The notes below the pieces were generated by a model, which saw only the letters and a program-made list of their open reading frames with translations, searched no databases and was not told where the DNA came from. A stretch of DNA of 13,906 bases from an uncultured Variovorax sp. (GTDB lineage Bacteria > Pseudomonadota > Gammaproteobacteria > Burkholderiales > Burkholderiaceae): the NCBI GenBank assembly GCA_946478645.1, contig CAMLCW010000102.1, positions 1 through 13,906 on the forward strand. The letters run 5' to 3'. Made by a program: the position numbers and the translations under genes. This document shows positions 6,800 to 13,037 of the stretch, one piece after another. Numbering within the stretch: the first letter of the stretch is position 1; the number at the start of each line of letters is the position of its first letter.

Positions 6800-8195
6800 A
6801 CCGCGCCTGCAGCGCAAGCTGCTGGCCTGGCTGCTCGGGCCGCTCGCGCTGCTGCTGGTGCTCGACACCGGCGCGGCCTACTGGAACTCGCTGCGCTTCG
6901 CCAACATCGCCTACGACCGCGCGCTGCACGAGGTCGGCCGCGAGATCGCGATGCATGTGCAGCGCGAAGGCGACCGCCCCCGGCTCGTGCTGTCGCAGGC
7001 CGCGGCCGACATCCTGCTCGTCGACGCCGACGACCGGATCTTCTTTCGCGTGGTCGACGAAGGCGGCAACCACCTCGGCGGCGATGCGCAGCTTCCCGCG
7101 CCGCGCGCGCCGAAAGCGGCCGGGCCCGACTTCTACGGCGCCACGGTGCGCGGCGAGCCGGTGCGCATGATGGTCGCCTGGCTGCCCACCGGCCCCGAGG
7201 CGCGCCCGCCGCGCGTGCGCGTGCAGGTGGCCGAGACGCTGCACAAGCGCGCGCGCCTGACCTGGGAGATGGTCGCCAACGTCGTGCTGCCGCAGCTGGC
7301 CCTGATCGTGATGGCCACCGCCGTGGTCTGGTTCGGCGTCTCGCGCGGGCTCGCGCCGCTGCAGCGGCTGCGCCGCGCCGTGTCGAACCGCTCGCACCTG
7401 GACCTGAGCCCGATCGACACGCACGACGTGCCCGGCGAGGTGCGGCCGCTGGTCGACGACGTGAACGAACTGATGGCCCGCCTCGGGCGCACCTTCGACT
7501 TCCAGAGCCGCTTCGTGGCCGACGCCGCCCACCAGTTGAAGACGCCCGTCAGCGGCCTCAAGGCGCAGATCGAACTGGCGCTGCGCGAGCACGATCCCGA
7601 GCGCGTGCGCCATTCGCTCGCGCAGCTCTACATCAGCGCCGACCGACTCTCGCGCCTGGTGCGCCAACTGCTTTCGCTCGCGCGCAACGAGCCCGGCGCG
7701 CTCGACTCGATGCACTTGCAGCCGCTCGACCTGAATGCCCACGCGCTCGAAGTCAGCATGGAATGGGTGCCGCAGGCGCTCAAGCGCAACATCGACCTCG
7801 GCTTCGAAGGCGCCGACCATGCGCTCACGATCGATGCCGACCACGACCGCCTGCGCGAGCTGGTGAACAACCTGATCGACAACGCGATCCGCTACAGCCA
7901 GCCCGGCGGCCGCGTGACCGTGCAGGCCAGCCAGGTCGGCGCCGACCAGTGCCGCCTCGCCATCAACGACGACGGCCCGCGCATTCCGGTCGAAGAGCGC
8001 GCGCGCATCTTCGAGCGCTTCCACCGCCTGCTCGGCACGCAGGAGGACGGCAGCGGCCTCGGCCTCGCGATCGTGAGCGAGATCGCCACGCTGCACGGCG
8101 CGCGCATCACGCTCGAGGAAGACGCCGACGGCGTGGGCAACACCTTCAGCGTGTTCTTTCCGCTGCGCAACGACCGCGCACTGTCAGCTGGCTGA
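6786..8195 (+). CDS. TctE-like sensor histidine kinase with altered G1 box
   Basis: A 469-residue inner-membrane kinase. Helices lie at about 12-32 and 166-186, enclosing a periplasmic domain whose RALHEVGREIA and DRIFFRVVDEGGNHLGGDAQLP stretches fit the 2CSK_N sensor domain of TctE-type kinases. A HAMP segment follows (about 187-240). The H-box is FVADAAHQLKTPVSGLK with phospho-acceptor H249; the N-box is NNLIDNAIRYS (N366) and the G2 box is DGSGLGLAIV (421-430). The G1 box reads DDGPRIP: the Gly usual after Pro is R399, through a CGC codon one base from GGC. Kinase activity may be altered. The start overlaps the response regulator gene by 14 bases. TctDE systems control tricarboxylate uptake, but no tctCBA operon lies beside this pair, so the ligand is unknown. 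Confidence 0.92.
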   Translation: MRRSEPRLQRKLLAWLLGPLALLLVLDTGAAYWNSLRFANIAYDRALHEVGREIAMHVQREGDRPRLVLSQAAADILLVDADDRIFFRVVDEGGNHLGGDAQLPAPRAPKAAGPDFYGATVRGEPVRMMVAWLPTGPEARPPRVRVQVAETLHKRARLTWEMVANVVLPQLALIVMATAVVWFGVSRGLAPLQRLRRAVSNRSHLDLSPIDTHDVPGEVRPLVDDVNELMARLGRTFDFQSRFVADAAHQLKTPVSGLKAQIELALREHDPERVRHSLAQLYISADRLSRLVRQLLSLARNEPGALDSMHLQPLDLNAHALEVSMEWVPQALKRNIDLGFEGADHALTIDADHDRLRELVNNLIDNAIRYSQPGGRVTVQASQVGADQCRLAINDDGPRIPVEERARIFERFHRLLGTQEDGSGLGLAIVSEIATLHGARITLEEDADGVGNTFSVFFPLRNDRALSAG

Positions 8196-8222
8196 CAGCT
8201 TGGCGATAGGCTGCTGTCAGCC
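8181..8222. repeat. Three CTGTCAG/CTGACAG words in alternating orientation at the end of the kinase gene
   Basis: CTGTCAG starts at 8181, CTGACAG at 8192 and CTGTCAG at 8214, giving steps of 11 and 22 bases. The first two form a 7-bp-arm dyad with a 4-base spacer over the kinase stop codon. The second and third extend to GGCTGACAG/CTGTCAGCC, a 9-bp-arm dyad with a 15-base spacer. It could be a protein-binding array for the following gene's promoter or RNA stems at the end of the kinase transcript. No T-tract follows. Confidence 0.4.
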
Positions 8223-8267
8223 GGGCGGCAGAAAGGCGACAGGCCGGGCCCCTACCCTCGTGGATGA

Positions 8268-8286
8268 CGGAACCGCCGTGGTTCCG
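8268..8286 (+). other. Short perfect hairpin in the leader of the TerC-family gene
   Basis: CGGAACC at 8268-8274 and GGTTCCG at 8280-8286 pair over the 5-base loop GCCGT. It is followed by a pyrimidine-rich stretch and then GAGGAG at 8305-8310, the Shine-Dalgarno of the TerC-family gene. It might be a leader stem or weak attenuator. The yybP-ykoY manganese riboswitch hallmark GGGGAGTAG is absent. Confidence 0.3.
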
Positions 8287-8315
8287 AACCCTTTTCCTTC
8301 CACCGAGGAGCCTCC

Positions 8316-9059
8316 GTGCTGTCGTTTTTGTCGAGCCCCGAATTCTGGATTGCGCTGTCGCAGATCATCCTGATCAACATCGTCCTGAGCGGCGACAACG
8401 CCGTCGTCATCGCCATGGCTTCGCGCTCGCTGCCGCCCGCGCAGCAGAAGAAGGCCATCCTGTTCGGCAGCGTCGGCGCGATCGTGCTGCGCGTGGTGCT
8501 GACCTTCTTTGCGGTCTACCTGCTCACGCTGCCCTACCTCAAGCTGGTGGGCGCCGCGCTGCTGCTGTATATCGGCGTCGGCCTGCTGCAGCAGGAAGAC
8601 GACGGACATGAGCTCGAAGGCCATTCGGGTCTGGCCGGTGCCATCAAGACCATCGTGCTCGCCGACCTCGTGATGAGCCTGGACAACGTCGTCGGTGTGG
8701 CCGCCGCGGCCAAGGGCAACGTGCCGCTGCTGGTGTTCGGCCTCGTGATCAGCATCCCGCTCATCATCTTCGGCAGCACCCTGATCCTCAAGCTGATGGA
8801 CCGCTTCCCGATCATCATCATGCTCGGCGCGGCGCTGCTGGGCTGGGTGGCCGGCGAGATGGCGATCGGCGACCCCGCCATCGCAGGCTGGGTGGCCGAC
8901 CGCCACAGCCTGCACCGGGTGGTGCCGGCGCTCGGCGCGATGTTCGTGGTGGCCATCGGCAAGTGGCTGAGCATGCGGCGCACGCAGCGCCGCGCGCAGA
9001 GCGAGGCAGAGGCCGAGGCGCAGCGGCGGCAGCAAGCCGAGAAGCAACCCGCGGTTTGA
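8316..9059 (+). CDS. TerC/YjbE-family integral membrane protein (putative metal exporter)
   Basis: A 247-residue protein read from a GTG start with GAGGAG six bases upstream. About seven hydrophobic helices fill residues 8-220. Family hallmarks are the two acidic intramembrane motifs, SGDNAVVIAM (D27, N28) and ADLVMSLDNVVGVA (D117, D123, N124), which line the proposed metal path. The last 27 residues are a charged, Gln/Glu/Arg-rich cytoplasmic tail. TerC-family proteins of the YjbE/YkoY/Alx type are linked to Mn2+ export and metalation of secreted proteins. The 120-base leader has hairpins but no recognisable manganese riboswitch, so manganese control is not shown. It is transcribed in the same direction as the kinase but is probably separate. 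Confidence 0.88.
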   Translation: MLSFLSSPEFWIALSQIILINIVLSGDNAVVIAMASRSLPPAQQKKAILFGSVGAIVLRVVLTFFAVYLLTLPYLKLVGAALLLYIGVGLLQQEDDGHELEGHSGLAGAIKTIVLADLVMSLDNVVGVAAAAKGNVPLLVFGLVISIPLIIFGSTLILKLMDRFPIIIMLGAALLGWVAGEMAIGDPAIAGWVADRHSLHRVVPALGAMFVVAIGKWLSMRRTQRRAQSEAEAEAQRRQQAEKQPAV

Positions 9060-9066
9060 GGCCGGC

Positions 9067-9093
9067 GCTTCGCGCAGCCATCGTGCGCGGGGC
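9067..9093 (+). terminator. Weak stem-loop after the TerC-family gene
   Basis: A 10-bp stem (with two G-U pairs in RNA) and the 7-base loop GCCATCG begins seven bases after the TerC-family stop. No U-tract follows, so it does not meet intrinsic terminator criteria and may only stabilise the mRNA end. Confidence 0.25.
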
Positions 9094-9104
9094 AGAACAA
9101 GAAG

Positions 9105-9140
9105 ATTCACATATGAGAAATCACATTCTCATATGTGAAT
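9105..9140. promoter_or_regulatory. Perfect 15-bp-arm dyad, candidate IclR-family operator
   Basis: ATTCACATATGAGAA (9105-9119) and TTCTCATATGTGAAT (9126-9140) are exact inverted copies around the spacer ATCACA. Each arm is itself a near-palindrome of the form TTCWCATATGWGAA, so the element holds two related sites 20 bp apart, about two helical turns. It is strikingly AT-rich for this genome and lies 58 bases before the crotonase start, where it could overlap the promoter: TTCACA at 9106-9111 is -35-like. IclR regulators commonly bind paired palindromic sites, and an iclR-type gene closes this cluster; that link is inference. Confidence 0.65.
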
Positions 9141-9150
9141 TGATGCACCA

Positions 9151-9194
9151 GGGGTCCATGGTCTGCCGATACTTCGGCCAACCAAGAGGACCCC
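9151..9194 (+). promoter_or_regulatory. Possible leader stem covering the crotonase ribosome-binding site
   Basis: GGGGTCC at 9151-9157 is the reverse complement of GGACCCC at 9188-9194, which overlaps the Shine-Dalgarno GAGGA (9187-9190 region) of the crotonase gene. If the RNA pairs over the 30-base loop, the site would be masked. The arms are short, so chance is possible. Confidence 0.3.
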
Positions 9195-9198
9195 GAAC

Positions 9199-9984
9199 AT
9201 GTATGAATCCATTCGCATCGAAGCGCACGGGCCGGTCTGGCGCGTCGTGCTCAGCCGACCGGAGCGGCGCAACGCACACGACCTGCAGACTTTCCGTGAA
9301 CTGGTGCAGGCCTTCGACGAGATCGAAAACGACCCGGAGTGCCGATGCGCAGTGCTCACGGGCGACGGCGACTACTTCAGCGCGGGCCAGGACCTGCAGT
9401 TCACGCGTTCGGCCGACACAAAGGCCATCGACGAATACGGCCGCTGGAACGTGGCCGCGCGCCAACGGATCCAGCGCAACTTCAAGCCGGTCATCGCCGC
9501 GGTCAACGGCCCGGCCATCGGCGGCGGTACCTACCTCGCGACCGCCTGCGACCTGATCGTCGCGGTCGACACCGCGTATTTCCAGATGCGCGAGATCCAC
9601 GCCGGCAACCATGCCGGCGGTGCGTTCCTTTTCACGGTCGGGCGGGCACGCTCGCTGGAGCTTTCCCTGCTGGGGCGCAAGCTCGGCGCGCCGCAGGCCG
9701 AGCAATGGGGCCTCATTAACGCCAGCGTGCCGGCCGACCGATTCAAGGCGGCGGTCGACGACTATGTCGATGCACTGCTGGAACTGCCGCCTCTGGCCAT
9801 CCGCTACACCAAGAGCGCCACCAACCTGCTGCTCGACACGGCCGGCTTCTCCGCCCACCTCGAAGCCGGCGGCGCGATGCAGCGCTACCTGGGCTTGACG
9901 CCCGACGGCCGTGAAGCGAAGCGGGCGTTCGGCGAAAAGCGCAAGCCGCAGTTCACGGGCCGCTACCCGCGGCCGGCCGAATGA
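9199..9984 (+). CDS. Crotonase-fold enzyme (enoyl-CoA hydratase/isomerase family)
   Basis: A 261-residue soluble protein, the usual size for the family. The CoA-binding and oxyanion-hole features are present: FSAGQD (60-65) and NGPAIGGGTYLATACDL (103-119). Of the two Glu residues of true enoyl-CoA hydratases, the one matching rat Glu164 is kept (E132 in REIHAG), but the position matching Glu144 is Y112. Hydration by the standard two-Glu mechanism is therefore unlikely; isomerase, dehydratase, hydrolase or decarboxylase chemistry on an acyl-CoA is possible. The ATG at 9199 has GAGGA upstream. The stop overlaps the CoA-transferase start by four bases, so the two are translationally coupled and probably consecutive in one pathway. 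A strong dyad upstream suggests repressor control. Confidence 0.88.
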   Translation: MYESIRIEAHGPVWRVVLSRPERRNAHDLQTFRELVQAFDEIENDPECRCAVLTGDGDYFSAGQDLQFTRSADTKAIDEYGRWNVAARQRIQRNFKPVIAAVNGPAIGGGTYLATACDLIVAVDTAYFQMREIHAGNHAGGAFLFTVGRARSLELSLLGRKLGAPQAEQWGLINASVPADRFKAAVDDYVDALLELPPLAIRYTKSATNLLLDTAGFSAHLEAGGAMQRYLGLTPDGREAKRAFGEKRKPQFTGRYPRPAE

Positions 9985-11186
9985 ACGGGCGCGCCCCCAT
10001 GCATCAAGCGCTTTCCGACATCCGCGTGCTGGATTTCAGCCACGTGCTGGCAGGCCCCATCGCGACGCATTTCCTCTGCATGCAGGGCGCGGACGTGATC
10101 AAGGTCGAGTCCGGCAAGGGCGACACCATGCGCAACTACGGCGGCGAGACCTTTGCCGACGGCATGGGGCCTTCTTTCGTCGCGGTCAACACGGGCAAGC
10201 GCTCGATCGTGCTCGACCTGAAGGATCCTGCCCAGCTGGAAGTGGCTCACCAGTTGGTGGCGTGGGCCGACGTGGTGGTGGAGAACTTCCGCCCCGGCGT
10301 GATGGACCGGCTCGGCCTCGGTTACCTCGCCTGCAAGGCCATCAAGCCCGAGATCGTGTTCTGCTCGATCTCCGGCTTCGGCCAGACGGGGCCGCTGCGC
10401 GAGAACCCGGCCATCGACCAGATCATCCAGAGCATGTCGGGCCTGATGGAACTCTCGGGCGAGCCGGGCAGTGCGCCGATGCGCGTTGGTTTTCCCATCG
10501 TCGACACCTTCACGGGGCTGCTGGCGTCCTTTGCCATCACGTCGGCCCTGCTGCAACGCCGCGCGAGCGGCACCGGACAGCACATCGACGTGGCCATGCT
10601 CGATGCGTCGCTGGTCATGATGATGTCGGTCGCCGGGCCTTACCTCGTGGCCGGCGTCGAGCCGAAAAAGACCGGCAACCTCGGCTACAGCAAGTCGCCG
10701 ACGGCCGATACCTTTCCGACCCGCGACGGCCACCTGACGATCGGCGCAGTGCGCCAGGACCAGTTCGAGAACCTGTGCCGGGCGATCGAGCGGAGCGACC
10801 TGCTGCGTGACGCCCGCTTTGCCGACCGCAAGGCGCGCCACCAGAACGGTGCTGCACTGCGCGAGGAAGTGATTCGGGCCCTGGCCACCCGCCCGGCGCG
10901 CGAATGGGAACAACGCCTGAACGCCGCGGGCGTGGCGGCCGGGGCGGTGCGCACGCTGCCCGAAGCCTTGCAACTGCAGCAGCTCGCGAGCCGCGACCTG
11001 ATGCAAGGCACGGGCGGGCCCGGCGACAGTGGTGCGGCGGTGCTCAAGACGGGCTTCAACTTCGCCCACGACGGCGCCGGTGTCGATCGCCCGGCCCCGC
11101 GCCTCGGCGAGCACACGCGCGAGGTATTGACCGCGCTGGGCTGCGAGGCCGACCTGATCGCGCGCATCGCACCCGAAGCATCATGA
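9981..11186 (+). CDS. CaiB/BaiF-family (class III) CoA-transferase
   Basis: A 401-residue protein that would move CoA between carboxylic acids in the cytoplasm. It has the family's opening LSDIRVLDFSHVLAGPIATH, the segment GADVIKVES, VNTGKRSIVLDLK, VVENFRPGVMDRLGLGY and SISGFGQTGP. The catalytic Asp expected at the start of DQIIQSMSG is D146, matching Asp169 of formyl-CoA transferase. Length is typical. The ATG at 9981 overlaps the crotonase TGA as ATGA; M7 is an alternative start. The gene also runs into the Bug gene with little or no gap. It probably activates the acid delivered by the transporter or recycles CoA from the product; donor and acceptor are unknown. Confidence 0.92.
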   Translation: MNGRAPMHQALSDIRVLDFSHVLAGPIATHFLCMQGADVIKVESGKGDTMRNYGGETFADGMGPSFVAVNTGKRSIVLDLKDPAQLEVAHQLVAWADVVVENFRPGVMDRLGLGYLACKAIKPEIVFCSISGFGQTGPLRENPAIDQIIQSMSGLMELSGEPGSAPMRVGFPIVDTFTGLLASFAITSALLQRRASGTGQHIDVAMLDASLVMMMSVAGPYLVAGVEPKKTGNLGYSKSPTADTFPTRDGHLTIGAVRQDQFENLCRAIERSDLLRDARFADRKARHQNGAALREEVIRALATRPAREWEQRLNAAGVAAGAVRTLPEALQLQQLASRDLMQGTGGPGDSGAAVLKTGFNFAHDGAGVDRPAPRLGEHTREVLTALGCEADLIARIAPEAS

Positions 11187-11209
11187 AACCCAGAAAAATG
11201 GAGACAACC

Positions 11210-12181
11210 ATGCACCGCAGAGACCTGCTTCGCCTTCTTGCTGCCTCACCGTTGACCGCGGGCGCCCTGCCTTCGCTCGCGCAGCCCGGCCGCTATCCGG
11301 ACCATGCGATCCGCCTCGTGTCGCCTTTTGCCGCGGGCAGCACCAGCGACACTTCGGCGCGGTTCATCGCGCAGCACCTTTCGATCGCATTGAAGCAATC
11401 GGTGGTGGTCGAGAACCAACCGGGCGCCGACGGGCGGATCGGCATGATGACCGTGAAGAATGCACCTGCCGACGGCTACACGATCGTCGCCGGCAGCTGG
11501 ACCAACCTGGCAGTGAACCCGATCCTGCTCAAGGATCTGCCCTACGACCCGCTGAAGGACTTCAAGCCGGTCGCGGGCATCGGCCGCAGCATGCTGGGCA
11601 TTGCGGTGTCGGGCAAGTCGGAGATCAAGAGCCTGCAGCAACTGCTGGCGGCGGCCAGGGCCCGGCCCCGGAGCCTGAACTTCGGCAACTTCGGCAACGG
11701 CTACCGGCTGGCGATCGAGTGGTTCTCGCAGCTCGCCGGCGTGCAGTTCACCCACGTGCCCTACCGCACCACCACGCAGATGAACACCGACCTCGCGGGC
11801 AAGCAGATCGATGCGGGCATGGATGGCGTGACCTCGATGTCCGCGCTGGTCAAGAGCGGCCAACTGCGCCTGCTCGCGGTGACCGGGGAACAGCGGCACA
11901 CCGAGTTCCCGGACGTGCCGATGCTCAAGGAGTCCTACCCCGACTACGTGATCTACGGCTGGTCGGCATTGATGGTGCGCAGCGAAGTGCCCGACGACAT
12001 CACCGCCATGCTGGCCGATGCGGTGCAGAAGATCCTCGCCTCCAAAGACGGGCGCGAGTTCGCCGCCAAGGTCGGCTCCGACCTGCTGAACCTGAAGACC
12101 GGCGACATGCAGAAGTTTCAGCTGGCGCAGATCGAACAGCTCAGGCAGGTGGCCGCCGCTGCCGGCCTGAAGCCCGAATGA
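11210..12181 (+). CDS. Bug/TctC-family periplasmic solute-binding protein
   Basis: A 323-residue extracytoplasmic binding protein for tripartite tricarboxylate-type uptake. The signal peptide has a twin-arginine-like start (MHRRDLLRLLAASPLTAG) and a likely cleavage after SLA (residue 24). Mature-protein hallmarks follow: YPDHAIRLVSPFAAGSTSD, VENQPGADGRIG, NFGNFGNGYRLAIEWF and VPYRTTTQMNTDLAGKQID. Bug proteins bind small carboxylates, aromatic acids or amides. GGAGA nine bases upstream favours the ATG at 11210; an in-frame ATG at 11183, overlapping the CoA-transferase stop as ATGA, would add nine residues and is possible. No tctA/tctB membrane genes are beside it, as is common for the many orphan Bug genes of Burkholderiales. 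Its stop lies five bases from the stop of the convergent IclR gene. Confidence 0.92.
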   Translation: MHRRDLLRLLAASPLTAGALPSLAQPGRYPDHAIRLVSPFAAGSTSDTSARFIAQHLSIALKQSVVVENQPGADGRIGMMTVKNAPADGYTIVAGSWTNLAVNPILLKDLPYDPLKDFKPVAGIGRSMLGIAVSGKSEIKSLQQLLAAARARPRSLNFGNFGNGYRLAIEWFSQLAGVQFTHVPYRTTTQMNTDLAGKQIDAGMDGVTSMSALVKSGQLRLLAVTGEQRHTEFPDVPMLKESYPDYVIYGWSALMVRSEVPDDITAMLADAVQKILASKDGREFAAKVGSDLLNLKTGDMQKFQLAQIEQLRQVAAAAGLKPE

Positions 12182-12186
12182 GGGTG

Positions 12187-12981
12187 TCAGCGGCGGCGCG
12201 CGACGGCCGCAGGAACGAACGCTCTCGGCAACGCTTCCATGTGCTCGCGGTGCTGCTGCACCACCCCGCGCAGCGCCTGCAGCAGCGCTTCGTTGCGGGC
12301 CCGCAGCGAGGTGATGCGCCCACCGAGCCCGAGCACCATGGCCGGCTGGTGCTGCGGCGCGGCCAGCAGCATGGTGATCATGCCGGAGCCGGGCGTGAAG
12401 AGCCCTTCGCTGTTCGCGTAGCCGAGTTCGCGATAGGCCTCGATGCGCGTGAGCAGCTCATTCAAGCGCACCTGCCGTGGCGCCGGCTCGCGCGCATTGA
12501 TGCGACTCACCAGGGCGCGCAGCTCGGTCTTCGACTTGAGCGCGAGGATCACCACGCCCATCGCGCTGCGCAGCAGCGGGCGCACCGCACCGGTGGCGAC
12601 ATCGGTACGGTCGGACGCGTCCGTGCCTTTGACCACCTGGATGTACTGCACCTGGTCGCCGCTCTGGACACCCAGCACCGCGGTGCAGCCGGTTTCGTCG
12701 CGCAAGCGGTACATCAATCGGACGATGGTGCCGTCCTGCAGCAGCGCATCGTTGACCCAAAGCCCGAGCAAGGCCGCCCGCACGGTGGGAACAAAGGTCC
12801 GGTCGTCCACCGAATAGTCCAGATAGCCGAGCTCGCGCAGGGTCTTGAGCAAGGCGAAGGTGCTCGAAGGCGGGTAGTCCAGCGCGGCGCAGATCTGGGT
12901 CAGCGTCGCGGGAGCGCGCCGTTGCGCGAAGAACTCGAAAACCTCGACCACCCGCTGGGCCGATTTCACGCGTGGAGCCAT
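12187..12981 (-). CDS. IclR-family transcriptional regulator
   Basis: A 264-residue protein with an N-terminal winged helix-turn-helix (about 5-65; TLTQICAALDYPPSSTFALLKTLRELGYL) and a C-terminal effector-binding domain (about 80-250). IclR proteins repress or activate catabolic operons according to bound small acids. The gene is convergent with the crotonase–CaiB–Bug operon and divergent from the FAH-family gene, so it probably controls both. The dyad at 9105-9140 is its likeliest target. Only 56 bases separate it from the divergent gene. A TAAGAT -10-like box ends seven bases before the ATG, with no well-placed Shine-Dalgarno, so a leaderless mRNA is possible. A G-rich GGGAGGGG lies too far upstream to help. 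Confidence 0.92.
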   Translation of the reverse strand: MAPRVKSAQRVVEVFEFFAQRRAPATLTQICAALDYPPSSTFALLKTLRELGYLDYSVDDRTFVPTVRAALLGLWVNDALLQDGTIVRLMYRLRDETGCTAVLGVQSGDQVQYIQVVKGTDASDRTDVATGAVRPLLRSAMGVVILALKSKTELRALVSRINAREPAPRQVRLNELLTRIEAYRELGYANSEGLFTPGSGMITMLLAAPQHQPAMVLGLGGRITSLRARNEALLQALRGVVQQHREHMEALPRAFVPAAVARRR

Positions 12982-13037
12982 GCGCGGATCTTAGCCGCGC
13001 GCCCCTCCCGGCCTCGATTCACACACGGAAGGAAACC
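12982..13037. promoter_or_regulatory. Divergent promoter region between the IclR and FAH-family genes
   Basis: The 56-base gap must serve two divergent genes. It holds GCGCGG (12982-12987) and CCGCGC (12995-13000), a 6-bp dyad next to the regulator start, with minus-strand TAAGAT at 12988-12993 between the arms. ATTCACACACGGAA at 13017-13030 partly resembles one arm of the 36-bp dyad at 9105-9140 (ATTCACA shared, GAA end shared). AAGGA just before 13038 is the FAH gene's Shine-Dalgarno. Confidence 0.35.

Noticed and set aside
6696..8096. A 466-codon minus-strand open frame opposite the kinase gene
   Set aside because: An antisense artefact; the plus strand encodes all histidine kinase boxes.
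8196..8315. A yybP-ykoY manganese riboswitch before the TerC-family gene
   Set aside because: This riboswitch class is common before such genes, but the conserved GGGGAGTAG hallmark is not present in the 120-base leader.
9060..9198. The 36-bp dyad as an intrinsic terminator of the TerC-family gene
   Set aside because: The stem is AT-rich, no T-tract follows, and its internal symmetry fits a protein-binding site better.
9963..11114. A 383-codon minus-strand open frame opposite the CoA-transferase gene
   Set aside because: Composition is antisense-like and the plus strand encodes a complete CaiB/BaiF protein.
12182..12186. A bidirectional terminator between the convergent Bug and IclR genes
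   Set aside because: Only five bases separate the stop codons and no stem-loop with flanking A/T tracts was seen around them.
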